Source of the DNA: Malachius bipustulatus
Taxonomy: Eukaryota; Arthropoda; Insecta; Coleoptera; Melyridae
Length of the DNA stretch: 64,000 nucleotides
Assembly (NCBI GenBank): GCA_910589415.1
Contig: OU342631.1
Span: 15,562,001-15,626,000, forward strand
Reading direction: 5' to 3'
The notes below the pieces were generated by a model. It saw only the letters and a list, made by a program, of their open reading frames with translations, did not search any database and was not told the origin of the DNA. Below, piece by piece: positions 1 to 13,576 of this stretch (the first letter of the stretch is position 1; each line of letters begins with the position of its first letter). The position numbers were made by a program, and so were the translations under genes.

Positions 1-781
1 AAAAATTTTATCTCTAATTTACCGAAGACTTCTTCGTCAAAGTGGACTTACGAATGTGAGAAAAAAAAAAGCTATTAAATTTTGTTAACAACTGCCCACA
101 AATGAAAGTATCGCAACTCAAAATTTTGTCTGATTTTGATTGGGGATAATTTTAGAAATTCCCGAGGAGATGTTTATGCTTTTTTTGATCTGAACTCAAA
201 AAAACTGTCAACAAATTTTCTGCAGGGTGATATTATGTGATGGCGTGCTGAATCCCTCCACGGTTTTTGTACCCCCGTTTTCCAAATAAATTTTCCTTGT
301 AAGTTGTGATGAGCGAATTTCGAAGTTGGATGTCTCACCTTGAAGCGGTTTTTATATTTTCGGTTTAACACTCTTATTTACCTTTATTTGAGGTCAAAAA
401 ATTGCTCGTTTGCTCTTGGCAGAGCGTAACTTTTTTCCTCGTTAACAGAATTTGGGAAATTTAGCCTCATATTGAAGCTAAAACTTCAGCAAGAAATCCA
501 GGAACGAAATTTGACTCAGGACAAACATTAAAAACAAAACATTGCATACAAAAGTACTCAATTTAAAATTTCTTCTCGTTTTGGGAGGATAATTGAATGA
601 AAATCAACTTTTTTCCGAACTAGCCTTCGTTTGTAAATAAACTAAAATTTTTCTTGCTGACACGAGATAAAAAAAAATGTTGATAAGCAACAGCCAAATT
701 AAATTTGCACGTTTTCTGGTTGAATTAGCGCTCTTTCTTACCTGAAAATGGGTCGTACATCGTTATGAAAATTGCAACAAT
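1..781. other. AT-rich DNA, nothing assigned
   Basis: No ORF longer than about 65 codons and no recognisable protein, RNA gene or repeat boundary was seen here. A-rich runs occur near 60 and 670. Confidence 0.5.
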
Positions 782-1203
782 CACTGGTCGCGTTCAAAGC
801 CGTCAGCTGCAGAGTTGACAGCAAAGTCGCTATCTTGACGATGAATGTTTATTGTGAACGAACATGAACTAGCTGTGCTGCTGAAACTATCCTTAAGTAC
901 TGTCAATAATTTATTGTCAAAACAAATTGCTACACCCTGAAAAACTGAGTAAAGACAAAATGAAAAATTTTATATTAATATTAATTTATTAGGGAGGTGT
1001 AGGTATTCCTACAATATAGCAAACAACAAACATCATAAAAAAGAATAGACAGAAACAGCAAGGGCGCTGCTTCAAAAAAGAGTAAATTTCAGTAGCTGGA
1101 TGATCTTGTCAGCAGCTGGCAGCGCTTTTCAAGACAGCGTCATGCTCAGAGATGTTACTTCCGGTTTGCTGTCAGGAGCTGTCGGTTTTGAACGCAACCA
1201 CTA
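782..1203. mobile_element. Small non-autonomous DNA element (MITE) with inverted ends
   Basis: The outer ~25 bp are imperfect inverted repeats: CACTGGTCGCGTTCAAAG at the left and, read on the other strand, TAGTGGTTGCGTTCAAAA at the right. Both continue into CCG(T/A)CAGCT, and GACAGCAAA follows in both arms. The element is about 420 bp and non-coding, as expected for a MITE mobilised in trans by a DNA transposase. No clear target-site duplication is visible, so the exact ends are uncertain by a base or two and the superfamily is not assigned. Confidence 0.6.
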
Positions 1204-3619
1204 TAGTTTGTCTGAAGTTAAATTTTTAATTGTGTCGATTTTATCAGTTTGGTTTTTAAAATGTTGAGTGATTCTTGACCCTATCACATATTATCGGAGT
1301 GTAGAAAATTTGTGGACATTTTTTTGAGTTCAGATCCAATAAGGCAGAAAAATGAAGGATAGGGCTACTGACAGACGAAAACAAAGTCGAATCCCTTGGG
1401 AATTTCGAAGTTATTCCCAATCAAAATCAGGCAAAATTTTAGGGTGCCACACGTTCATTTGTGCGTTCATTTAGTTAAAAAAAAGAGAATAGTATTAAAG
1501 TGATTGTTCTTAAATCACAATGTAGATTTAATAATAATAATAATAATAGGGGAAGCTTTCCAGCTGATGAACTTTATTCAAAATAACGACAACATCTTTA
1601 ATGGAAGAAGCTCTAGGTAGGTAGGTACATTGTTTATAAATTAAAAAGTGGATTAATGCCGGAGTTGATGTCGAGACTGACAAATTGCAGGCAATGATAA
1701 TTTAGCTTAAGAGCATTCTGACAGCATTTGCACGTTTGCGTTAGGAAGGTAGACTGTTTTTGTAATAATGTCTGGGATGAAAATACAATATCTTGCAGCT
1801 ATATTTCATCGTCTTTCAGGGAATTCATACTTCAACGCCGAGAGACCGAGAATATAAAAGCGCCGGGGAGCTTTGCAGCGTTTGTTTTCCTGTCTTTTAT
1901 TTAGAACGCAACAGATGTAATTCATCAGTGTCAGCTAAAAAGTGCATTATTAGCATGTGCAAAGTTGAGATTACATAGCGGTCGGGCAGGTCGGCAGGTC
2001 GCCTGTTGAGGATTCTTCGGCTTCTTGCTTTTCTTTAATAAGATCATGAGATCGACCGGGGATATTATTAGAACACACATCTGTTTGAGTAGAGTAGGTC
2101 TGCGCTGCCACTTGGCACACTTTTACTCTTACTGTAGTAGCTCAGGTATGGATCATTATAAATCATTATTATGCGAAAATAAGTTAATCTTGACGTGTTT
2201 AGAGCTTGCATTCAACTTTAACGTGACGATTATGTACCTATACGCATGAAGCCATTTTATTGTTTTGATTCGTCGCGCCAAATTTTGAAGACGATATTTC
2301 CTGGAGGGTTTATGATGTCTACTTGTGCATTCTTTAATAACAAAATATGACTAGTTTAGTTGCACTGGAATAATTTTTGTACACGCAGAATAAGAATGAT
2401 GTCGTCTCGAAGTACCTATCTTTGAATCGTTCAGCTTTGAGAATAGTCACAATTACAGAATTACATTAAACTCATAAAAGCAATGGCAACAAAATAGTTA
2501 TCAATGAAAAGTGGCTAACTGATCAGGTTTCGCAAAAATACAGGGTGGTCCAGTTTTTTATGCATTAAATTTAGACTTTATGAGCTATATGTGGGAAATA
2601 CTTCGTTAAGAAAATACAGGGTGTTAAAGTGTTAGGAAGAAAATTGTATTTTTGAAATGTATAAAAATTGACTGATTGGAACAATAATTGGAAGTAATTA
2701 AATTAAATAAAATAAATTAGAAAACAGTAATTATTGTGCCAATTGAAGTACGCATGATCTGATATTCCCAATGAAATGAACGATCCTCTTGAAAAAATAT
2801 AAGTGTCCCATTAGTGCGGGATTCTTTTCTGCCAGCTTCACATTTGAAGGTATAGGCAAAAATATGAGGGAGAAAAATTGTATGGTTTGAAGAGACCTAC
2901 AACCCAAAATAATTTTCAATACCTAATGAAAAAAAAAAAGATAAATACCTACTCTTAATAAAGGTTTCTATTAGGAGGCTAGTTTTTGAGATATTTCGAT
3001 TTATTTTATGAAAAATAACATGGAAATAATTCCACGGTTGAATACAAGACAAGTTCAAAGTTTTCTTCAAAAAATTACAAAATATAAAATATCAAACACT
3101 TCTTGTCTTTCGGAGTTTTACGAAGTAATCTCGATTATTAAAAATCAAAATATCTCAAAAATCTCCCCAGATTCCTTTATATAAAGAGTAGCTTTTTTCA
3201 GACACACCGTTCCAAGTTTGTTCAACCACAAATTGTTCCACCGTTTGTGGGAGTTATGAACATACAAACTGGAACAAACCCCCTCCGAATGGCTACCCCC
3301 AATTTACCTAAGCTTTTAAATGGGAAGTAGGAGCTTGTGATATCTCCTTTGAAAGACCTTTTCATTATCTATTTAAAAATTCCATCGTTTTGATATTCGT
3401 TGATAAAATTAACAAGAAAGAAGAGTTCATGTGCCTGATGTAATTCGTTTTGGAAAAATCAAAAAGTAATATCATTCCAGAAAGTATACCAATTGAATTC
3501 TTTGAAGGTCTTAGCAGCATCCTTATCTTAACCAAAAATATCTTTTCATGCTTTCCATCTGCAGGCGTGATCGACCTAACCATGCACATACATTTTTGTT
3601 CTTTTTAAAAGTTTTTTAT
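1204..3619. other. Unassigned DNA with two TACAGGGTG motifs
   Basis: No gene is supported. A (TAA)n tract lies near 1530-1548. TACAGGGTG occurs at about 2539 and 2615. This 9-mer ends several MITEs elsewhere in the window, so 2.5-3.2 kb probably includes decayed MITE sequence, but I could not trace both ends. Confidence 0.4.
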
Positions 3620-4220
3620 TCTTAATATGAAATCGTATTTTAAGCATAAAAGAAAGAATAATTTTTGCAAGGTCAAGTCGTGTTCAGGAAAAATTTCAAA
3701 AATTTTGTAAATATAAGGTTATAAAAATATGTATATTATATTTTTTTAGTAACTGGGCAGTGAAGATCAACTTTGTCAAAATAAGTTGATCAAAAATAAG
3801 TTAAAATTGAACGCCATGTATAAAATCGTATTTTAAGCACAAATGAAGGAATAACTTTTTTCAAAATCTGGCCTCGTTTCGGAAATATCTCAAAAAATGT
3901 AAAACTAAGGCCGCAATAAAAATATTTTTTATTCGGTAACTGAACAACAATTTTGAAGATATTCCCTAAACGAGGCTTGATCTTGGAAAAAGTTATTCTT
4001 TCCTTTATGCTTAAAATACAATTTTATACATAGCGTTCAATTTTGTCTGTCCAGTTGCTAAAAAATATATATTTTTAATGACAGCCGTAGGTTTACAATT
4101 TTGGAAAAGTTTCCTAAACGCGGCTTGATCTTGAAAAGAGTATTTCTCATGTTTTGTGCTTAAAACGCGTATTTATAAACGACATTTCCTTGTGGCTGTC
4201 CAGTTACCAAACACCCTGTA
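3620..4220. repeat. Palindromic array: two direct and two inverted ~190-bp units
   Basis: Two units run left to right (starting about 3625 and 3818), each containing AAATCGTATTTTAAGCA, a GAATAACTTTTT-like stretch, a CGTTT(C/A)GGAAA-like stretch and GTAACTG. Two more units of the same sequence run in the opposite orientation from about 3960 to 4210. The right end is CACCCTGTA, the complement of the TACAGGGTG terminus seen on other small elements here. The structure is a foldback MITE whose arms are themselves tandem repeats. No coding potential. Confidence 0.7.
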
Positions 4221-4272
4221 TGCTTTTCACATAGATACTATATACAACTTACTTTTTATACAGATACTTTTC

Positions 4273-4410
4273 ACATACCTCCAGTTCAGGAGACCGGGCT
4301 GGCCATTCTAGCTATTCTCGCTCCCCGGTAACCCCATTGGAAAATGTTAACTGGAGGTATCGTCAGACATCGATTCGGTAATGTGGTGGTGCTCCATCCT
4401 ACTGGATCCG
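4273..4410 (-). pseudogene. IS630-Tc1-mariner type transposase fragment
   Basis: The minus strand reads DGAPPHY, then RYLQLTFSN, then LEWPARSPELEV in one frame, broken by three stop codons. This matches the conserved core of insect DDE_3-type transposases around the second catalytic Asp, usually seen as QDGAPPHY followed by EWPPRSPDL. Only about 46 codons survive. The upstream part is cut off at 4414 by an LTR-like block, and I could not find its continuation beyond that block. The fragment is dead: it keeps only a piece of the catalytic domain and has internal stops. Confidence 0.85.
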
Positions 4411-4413
4411 TAT

Positions 4414-4880
4414 TGTTACGGGTCTCACAATAATAATAAATCACCTTCACTAAAGTCTGCCAATTCCTTTATTGACTAACACAAATACATAGATACAACT
4501 TATAAAGTTATAACCTCTAAATCTAAATAATAAACACAGTTCTCTTGTCTCCACTCACAGATTATACACCCCTGGTCTATTCTACACAATCCGCTATATA
4601 CCACTACTGGCTCCCTTACTTCAGACTTCACTTCCACTTTCCAGTAACTACTGCTCTGTCTTCCTTACTATACTTCGGCTTTCAGTTTCATGTCCAAGAT
4701 ACCCTACACTCTAAAGCGCCGACAGCCCTGCCTTCTATAGCAGTGCCGTGGATTCTGGTAAATGTCAGATCGTTCGCGAGACTATTTTAGTATTTAATAG
4801 AACGCACAACTGTCCATCGTTGTGTCATGCGTCGAATTGTCGCGAAACGGTCGTTGTCTTTAATGGGCCAAACCATTACA
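4414..4880 (-). mobile_element. Probable solo LTR of a Gypsy-like retrotransposon
   Basis: Read on the minus strand, the 467-bp block begins TGTAATGG and ends CCGTAACA, the TG...CA form with the TGTNA/TNACA symmetry common in Gypsy LTRs. It has a TATA-like box (4593-4600) and, about 125 bp downstream, an AATAAA signal (4468-4473), giving a plausible U3-R-U5 order. No adjacent primer-binding site or internal coding region was seen, so it is called a solo LTR. The flanks show no matching target-site duplication. It abuts the transposase relic at 4410. Confidence 0.55.
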
Positions 4881-7800
4881 AAAAAATGTTAACAAAACAA
4901 AATGGTGAAACTAGAATGTTAAAGTGGTTAAAATATAATGAGAGTGGTCTCGTTATAGTATTATATATCGGCTGATGGAACCTGAGGATTTTCTTGAGCA
5001 TGATTAAAGATTCCCAAAAACAATAAACCTTTCCGAAATTTATCTCTGTAATTCTCTCAAACAATACGTTAAATACTGACACTGTTTGTAATAATTTTAA
5101 TTTTAATAAACTAATTTTGATTCTAACTATTACTGAGCCGGATTAATAAAAGTCGATACATAAATACGCGCATTTCCTTTATTAAGGTACAGTAGTAGAA
5201 TGACAAAATTTTAGCTGCCGGTTTAATCATTCATATAAAATGATAAGGTGAAAGCAATGCGCGCGCACCTCTAGCTAGCTTGCCGTGAAATACAAGTAAT
5301 AACATTTAAATAAAATACATATATTACCCTGTTTTTTATCAACAACTCAATATTTATTGCAGTCAATCGCTACGAAGTGTTCAGTAAAACTATGGAAACT
5401 GAAAATGTACGCGAAAAAGGTCAAAAAAGGTCCACCGAGAGTTGTTTTTATTAATGGAAAGCATAAAAGATAACTTCATTCTGTTAGAAAATATTAAAAA
5501 TAAAAAGTAAAGTAGTTTAGTTTTATATGAAATGAAATAAATTATTTTTCTGCAGTTGAATGACTCTAATAATAACATGGCTAGCGCGTTGGCGTTATAA
5601 TACCTGACTTGCTGCCATAGGACCTAATAAAAGCGATAAATAGAATGCGAATTTTATTGTCATCGTTACATTGTAATTTGAACGCTTGTGGGTTGTCTAT
5701 TTGAAAAGAGCAAGGTGGTTAGGTATAAGTCAGCAACTTGTAGGAAGAGATTCTATAAAGGGTCATAAAGTGTGACAGAACACACAATAGCCATTGTCGG
5801 TGATTGTGTAGAAAATGTCAAGCGACATTCTGTTTTGTGTGAAAACCCTAACTACAGTATTCAGTGCACAAAACATGCGGGTCCTTCATAGCTACTGTTT
5901 TACATCAAAGGAAACCAATTTTCTACGTTTGCTAAACTCGTCCAATTAAAGCGAAGCGCCCTGCGAAAGTGGACACTTGAGGCAAAGAACTAAAACAATC
6001 CAAATCCAATCTTCTACGAACAATTAGCCCATTTCCGAACGGAGAACCTGATCAATAATTCAGGACGTTTGAATCTCGCGCTCCTGAACATTTGTTTCTT
6101 TATCGGCGAGCGAGTAGCGGGCTGTAAAAAAATCATTTCGAGTATTTGCAGCTCGAACTTTTTAGCAGACGCTTTAAAAATGCAAAGATTCCCGTAATAC
6201 TTTTCGAGTTCCATTCTAAAGCAGCCCTTGTAGATAGTTTTCATTATGTTCAAATCCTTCATAAATTAATGAAGATAAATAATCTAAGAGCTAGCAGAGT
6301 CTTAATTTAAAGTTACTTGAAAATTAAGAATGAACAATTAAAACTTTTCCTGTTACATCGGAGGAATCAGGAAGTGAAGAATTCTGTAGTAGTTATTGTT
6401 TATCTGCTAAGAGGATTTTTTATTAAATATTATCATGGTAGCAGTGTCGTGGTCAATCGGTTGATTTCTATTATAGGTACCTGTGATCATGAAGTTTCTC
6501 ATACAGGGTGAATCGTTCACATCTAGCACGTTGTATTGTAAGAAACCAGTAGTGGAGCCCTCTAAGAATCGTAAAACTCTTGTAAATTGACCACTATATG
6601 AAGAGGTATAGTTGAGAACTCGACTTCTTTAACTTGCTAGAAGTGAACAGATACAAGACAAACGATACAAGAAATAAATGAAAAGAAAAATTGACATTGA
6701 AATATAATAGTATCCGCTAGAATTATTTAAAGGAAAGGAGGTAATAAAATTTTATCTTCATATATCCGCGCTGCAATTGGCACTTGGGAATATTTTATGA
6801 CGACTTTGCCCGCGAGGAGATTTCTAGACGGATAGAAAGAAAAAAAGCATCCTGTATAAGACTTGTTATATTCGGTTACTGTTGTTTTGGAACTGTCTGA
6901 ATAATTTATCAGGCTCAGTTCACTAATAAGACATATCATAGTAAGCCAGAGGCAAGAGAACAGGTAGGGGCGAACCTGAGTAGACCCTAAATGCCCTTTC
7001 CGCCGAGCACCAATTTTCTTAAATTACACATAGCTTTGTTTTCAGCTCTCTGCACAAATCTTTCCAGAAAGCAATTTCGGGCTCGAAAAGGGGGAATAGT
7101 TACGTTTTTCGTAGGCGATAAAGATTCATTACGGTGTATTCCAACGAATATACACGAAAAATTCACTACGCCATTCTTTAGCCGGGACGATAAATGTGTT
7201 TCTTGCGAAGAGGCCGAGACAGTTAATTTCTTGATTTCAACCCGGGCTCATCCGACCGGAGTGAAAGTTTATTTTTCTTTAATTAAAGACAATCCTTGTT
7301 CTAGTCACGGTTACTTCGAATTACAAACAAACAAGTCTTAACAACTTCGGGATTTTTATTTAAAAGTAAATAGCGACTTCAAACAATCTAATTAACTCTA
7401 CTGTGATATAATATTATTGAATTTCCTTTACGTAAAAACGCATCGGAAAACGCCCTTTAAAGCTAGTAAAAAATTCCCTTTATGAACGTATAACGCTATA
7501 GGTATAAGTTTTCCAACAATAACTCCTCTATTAGCATTCGTGTCAATATTTACTTAACAAATAATTTCAAGAAAATCTATTAGGTATATTTAGGCTAGGT
7601 ACGTCTGGTCAAGGTAGACTTTTTATCGATAAACAGACCAGTAGTTGTTTAGGTACTGCGGTGTTAATTTATCAACGACTACTTTGTTGATACAAATAAA
7701 TAAATACATTTATGTATTAAATTTTGAATATTGACTTTTTGGACAGTTAATTTCTTAAGTCAAAATCCTGATAATATTGCAAAGACATTGCCGATGAAAC

Positions 7801-10800
7801 AAAATACCACCAGTTAAAGCTCTTCTAAGCAATAAGTCAATAATATGGTGGTGGGTGAATGCCGAATTGCGTTTGGCCGAGAGGACAACTTAGTTGAATG
7901 GTCCTTACAGGGAACCCTCAGAAGAGGCTAAGGACTCGAACGAGACGTGGAAATGTCGAGCTCCTACATGAAATAATAATTACGTAAGTTTTCCGGCCAC
8001 TTCAACACTCCTTCTGAATATCAACTGACGGCAACTAGAAGCCGCAAATCGACCCTGCGTAATAATGACTTACTAAACAACTGTGCGCCAATTTATGCAA
8101 TGACACTTGATTTACTGCAATCTCGGTTTAACACGCGGTGCTTTTAATTGAACCCTTTGGCTTAACTAACTTTTAGCAACCACTACACATTATTTAACTA
8201 ACAAGGTTTGAATGACTTCGAAACAGATATACAGAGTGTATTGTCAAAGCTGTAGAATTTAAACAGAAAAAATCTCAAGCAATAAATTTAATGTATACTT
8301 AATTATTGTAATTATTACGTCAATTTCATGTCAAGATATCAATTTTTCAGGACGCCTAGACGCTTGTCTTGGAACGCATAATGACCACGGTTATACGTCA
8401 CGAAGAAAATGCCCGACATTAAAGCGACATTTACTTTTTTTATATTTTTATGCAGTAAAAATTGTAAATTCCATATTGAGTCATCAAAAGTCTATTTAAC
8501 GGAATTTATATGAGCATAAATCAATCCAAATCAAGTCTAGACTACCTGGACCTAAGTCACGCATGTCTTAGTCTCGCAATTCATCTGGCACCGGGGGCAG
8601 ATATTCTAATACCTGCGATTTTATCGCTCAAGGCACAACGTCAATAATCAAAACACCCAGCCGGTAATTCTAATAACAAACGAGGGCGCTGTCGTCTACC
8701 TGTTTAGGAACCCTTTTCGTCTGTCTACAATTATTAAGGCGGATCCTCCACAAACAACCACAGATCAAAAGCTAGGCTAGAATGTTATCGTCAATTATAG
8801 TTTCAATAACACCCTGATTGATTGGTGGAATCGGCTTCTGCAAGGTCATAATAGTAAATTATGGGGCGGAATTGTTAAAATAGCCTAACGACAACAATAA
8901 ATAATAATGAGCTATTTTTGATTTTTGATAATTTAATTTCTCAAGAAATTACATCAGCCCGGAGTCGAATTTTATGTTAAATTTACCTCAATTCGACGTA
9001 AATTAGGTCTAAAATTAACCTACAAGTTACGTAATAACTTATATATTCTACTAAGCAAAACTGAAACAACTGATTGTTTCTCATTCATCTTATCAGCTTA
9101 ATCCAAAAAGGTACCTAACTCCAGCGATTATGACTGTAAGTAAAGCTTGCTTTTCGATTCCCGAAGAGCTCTTGATAAAAATGGCGAACTAAACGTTCTT
9201 TTTGAGGCACCACCAGTAAATTAATGCCAACCTCCAGTGTCCAGTTTTCAAGATTAGCCGCCCTCGTAACTTTTAAGGCCAATGATCTTTAAATAGTAAA
9301 GTGCATTTTTTTCTTTCAAGAAGTATGTATTTTGGGAATCAAGCCATTTAGGATATATTTTTTTTGAACCTTCTACCTAAAATGGCTACCTTCAGCCTTA
9401 CATTTTATAACGCCTTTGTATGCCTAATTGTTTGAGAATAGTTGAATAAGGAATAAAGTAGATTACAGTTAAAATTGCTATTTTAAGATTCTGGAAAAAG
9501 AATAACAAAAATGCAGCTTCCGTATCTTCTTACCCGCCAGGCATTCTTTATTCTCTATAATTGATTTATCTCCCCAGCTCTCCCAAATTCACTAAACAAT
9601 GCAAATGCATCAAACAAATGCAAGGAAAGAAAACCTGGAAGCGAAATTGAGTCCAATTTCTCGGCTAGATCAATATCAAGCTTGTCTTCTTAGCAAAAAA
9701 AAAAAACAAGAAACAGAACGTCTTAGCGTGAAATAGCAGGGAAAGCTATACATAATTGGATCCTTTGTAAAATGTACACAGCGTCGTTCATAATATTAAA
9801 TCACTTATGTAATCTCATATAGTTTAACGGTGTAACATAACTTAATAAGGATCAATACATTAATGCTTTTAGTGCCTAACCTACCCGATGCTTATAAGAT
9901 GGCTCGCTTCGCCCTTTATAACAAACGAAGCACCTGTAGTCCTGAATTAACTCACTTTAACCTCGAGGGCAGGAGGTCCCGGGAACTAAAAGCGAAAGTA
10001 ACTTATGACACCTTCAGGCAGATGTTCCGGAGTTTTAATAGAGAAGAAAATAATAGAAGGCAAGTTGTTTATTGGGAATACTCTTGAACATTGTGCCGCT
10101 TTTAGTGTTTTTCATGTGAAATTTTTTTTAGAACTTCATACTTTGTTGTAACGATAACGATTCTAATATGTATTGGGAAACAATTTTCTTTGTCAGTTCG
10201 TTCATCCATCGCAGTGAATATAGTAAGTATGTAGACACTTACCGAGAAAATGTGGGAAATCTCTAGGAATCAGATAGAACTTAAAAAAAAGATGACAAGT
10301 TCCCATTTTTTTGTTTCCTAGCGGCCCTCCCTACCGAGATACAGCCTCCTAAAGGACGCCACTGGAAATCAATTTTTATTGAATAACTTTTAAACTACTT
10401 GATTAAATTTTATGAAAATTTAAAATATTAAACAGTAGTAAGGACCTCTTAAAATACTGCCCTAAAACATAAATTAGCTTGTTCAGTTTACCAGGGGCGG
10501 ACTAGGTTGTACATTTTATTGCTTACATTTTTAACACATTTAAAAAGTTGTCTATTGCATAGTTTTAAGTTGAATCAAAGAAGTTCGAACGTGTTGTTTG
10601 GATATCAAATGATTTTAAATAAATAGACTGCTTATTATTAAGAAAATTAATCACTCTGTAAAAACGTTTTAGAGAACTGGTGGAGGCGAAAAAAAAAGTG
10701 CCACTTGGTTGCTTCCCTTCAACCTATTTCCAGATGTTTGTGATAAAAAGAAAAATAACCAAAATAATCAGCGAGTAACTTAATTGAATTCACATTTTGG

Positions 10801-11258
10801 CTGGAAAATAGAGATCAAATTTAAACAAAAACCCATCAGAGGCTCGAGAAACTTAATACCTACTTGAATCTTCAAGCATAACCAACCAACAGTCAGCTCA
10901 GATCAGGATCAAGGTGTTTAATAATGCTGAAAACAACAATAACGTCGAAATCAAAGCCTAAAAACTAACTTAAAAGATGCGAGATACCCTGCTATAACTA
11001 TACAGGGTGATTTGCTATAAGGATTATTATAATCACAAACTTCAGGTATGAAAAATGGTGTGTATAACTTCAAGAAAACATTGATTTTTCTAACTTTTTC
11101 AAGTTCTTTTGTCTATACCTATGTATTTTTTCTTGGAATTGTGTCTTTTTTACATGACTAAAATTTGCTATTTGCGAAAAAACTCTCTAGATTAATTGTT
11201 GGTTGATGAATATGAAGCAATTCTGTCTCTCTTAGAAGTGATAAAAAGCTAGAAAAAG
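4881..11258. other. Long unassigned AT-rich stretch
   Basis: No gene is supported over about 6.4 kb. The longest ORF (6991-7341, + strand, 116 codons) shows no recognisable motif, signal peptide or codon pattern and is treated as chance. TACAGGGTG occurs at about 6502 and 11001, likely traces of MITEs. The stretch could be intergenic or intronic. Confidence 0.4.
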
Positions 11259-13297
11259 TACCGCGGTAAAGTGAGCAATGAAATGCGGTGCAGCTCTCCA
11301 CACACGTTCGGGCTTGTCTCTCTTCAAATCTCAAATATATTTCTGACTTTTCGCCACATATTACGGGAATATTTACTATAGTACATACCTAATTAAGTAG
11401 GTACTATTATACCTATATAGTCTCAAGATGCAAGTATGTAGGTATGTGTTATTCATGGATTTAGAAAAAATTGATTAGGTACTTGACGCAAAAAAGAGTT
11501 GGTGGGATTGGCCTCCCCGATTTCCTTAATTTTTTCACGAAAAGATACGTATCGACATGTGACATGTTGACATAATTATGTGAAAACGAAAGTGACATGA
11601 TGTCATCATTTTGAGATAAAAATAAAAAATCGCAAAAATATTACTTTTTTACGTGAAAGGTTCAAACGGTAAAAACCAATTTTCGAATTTTTTTAACGAG
11701 AGTCTGTCCCTAAAAATCGAATTTTTATTCGATTTTGTCGACATTGTAAAAATGAAAGCGACATGATGTCATCATTTTGAGAAACAAATTAAAAATCGCA
11801 AAAATTTCTGTTTTTTGAGAGAACGGTTCAAAAGGTAAGAATCGATTTTTCAATTTTTCTTATTAGAGAAAGTTCTGGAGGCGATACATCATATTTCAAA
11901 AAAACCGGCTTCTAAAACGGCCTCGATTCTCTACAAAAAAAAAAAAAAAATCCTAAATATATTTTTTTCCTTCATTTTTTCAGGGAAGATGCGTTTCTAA
12001 ATGACGATCGACATAGTGAAAATGGGATAATCATTTTCCCTGAAAAAATAAAGGAAATTGGAAAAACCAGTCCCGTACCATCAATACGTCTTTTTTATGA
12101 AAAAATTAGATTTTTAGTTTTCATTTTTTTTGTAGAAAATCCAGGCTGTGTTAGGGGTCAGTTTTTCAGGAATAGTGTGTGTCGCTTCAAGGACCGTCCC
12201 TCATAAAAAAATTCGAAAATCGTTATTTCCCTTTCAACCGTTCACGCAAAAAAAAACATAAATTTTAGAGATTTTTTTATTTTTATTTTTTCTAAAAATG
12301 ATGTCGCTCTACTTGTCAACCGTCATGTCGATGCGCATCCTCACTGTAAAAAATTAAGGAAATCCGGAAAATCCGTCACATCAGCAACGGTTTTTTATGC
12401 CAAGTTATCAATTTTTTCTAAACCAGGGTTGTTTCAAAACATATGTCGGAAAATGAAAGCTGTGATCCCCTCGTTTTCAGAAAAAAAAGTTTCTATCAAC
12501 ATGCGGGTCCGCAAACTTTGTCGTTTTCGTGATACAGGGTGACAAAAAAAAATTCTTCAGTTATTTGAGAATATCTCATGCAGGAACCATTTGAGATACT
12601 GAACCCAGCTTTTCTACACATCTTGTCGAATTATCAAATTTTTTTACGTGGCAGTGAAACAAATCTAAAAAAATATCAGAAACAAGTGTTTTTCGTCATA
12701 AAATGCTGTTTTTATTCTCTAAAGCACTTCACATTATAAGGCTTTTGACCAAGAGCATCTTTTTTACCCCGAAAACATTGACAGTTTAAAATGTGCTTCT
12801 ACAATGTCAATTTTTACAGTGTCCAGTTTCCAGAAATTAGGGTCAAAAAATTTGAAGTATACCTAGCCCTAAAATCTCCGCCACTGGCGTTTGAAAAAAA
12901 TTAAAATGTTAGCTAATATCAAGCAAAGCAATAGTAGAATGTGTGCATAAATTCAGTTTTATTTCTCAACCGGTTCGTGAGATATCGTCAAGAAACTGGA
13001 AAGAATTGATTTTTTTACATCCTCTATCTCGAAAACGAAGGGTTTGCGGACCCATGTTAAAAGGAATTTTCTTTCTTAGAACGCTTCAAAGATTCGCACC
13101 TTTCATTTTCCGGTACATATTTTGGAACACTCTCTATAGGTATATTAGTAATAATTATTATTATTAGTAAATATTTCCGTAATACCTATGTGGCGAAAAG
13201 TCAGGAACACATAAGATTTGAAGAGAGACAAGCCCGAACGTGTGCGGAGCGCACCGCATTCCGTTGCTGGAGTTTTGTTGCTCACTTCACCACGGTA
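11259..13297. mobile_element. 2-kb foldback element with a second foldback nested in one arm
   Basis: The outer ends are imperfect inverted repeats: TACCGCGGTAAAGTGAGCAA on the left and, on the other strand, TACCGTGGTGAAGTGAGCAA on the right. The pairing continues through CACGTTCGGGCTTGTCTC and GACTTTTCGCCACAT in both arms. Inner pairs include TTAAGGAAATC and a GATGTCATCATTTTGAG unit that is tandemly duplicated in the left arm (about 11585 and 11765). The right arm carries an extra ~720-bp foldback (about 12425-13145). The element is non-coding. No clear target-site duplication was found. Confidence 0.75.
12425..13145. repeat. Inner foldback nested in the 11.3-13.3 kb element
   Basis: Inverted arms pair ATATGTCGGAAAATGAAAG and GGGTCCGCAAAC on the left with their complements near 13130 and 13050 on the right. 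A TACAGGGTG motif sits inside the left arm at about 12533, and the right arm has a diverged equivalent. The left arm of the outer element has no such block, so this one probably inserted later. Confidence 0.6.
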
Positions 13298-13576
13298 GAA
13301 AAACGATGTCTTCTGTAGTCTGTCGTATATGGTCCAAGGTCTCTTCAAGTTTTCATTTCATTAGGAAAAATACTAAGAGAAAAGATCTACCAAAACCTTC
13401 TTGCGCATCAATCGCAGAAACAGTGTATTTTTATGCGATTTAACTATGAAAATTTTTGCCGCCTTTTAAATTGGCTTTCTGAATTTTTCAATAGTCAGGT
13501 CGAATTTACGTAGTGGTTTACTGTGAAAATTTCATTTCATTTCGTTTGAAAGCGTGCCATAAAATAGATTTTTACA

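Noticed and set aside
1564..1590. CTGATGA as a hammerhead core
   Set aside because: No helix II stem and no GAAA follows. The same applies to CTGATGA near 17880, 40393 and 61632.
6991..7341. 116-codon ORF on the plus strand
   Set aside because: No recognisable domain, repeat partner or start context. Length is within chance expectation for 64 kb on six frames.
7855..7960. tRNA- or SINE-like sequence (TTTGGCCGAGAGG...CTAAGGACTCGAAC)
   Set aside because: No cloverleaf or T-arm stem could be formed, and no A-rich tail.
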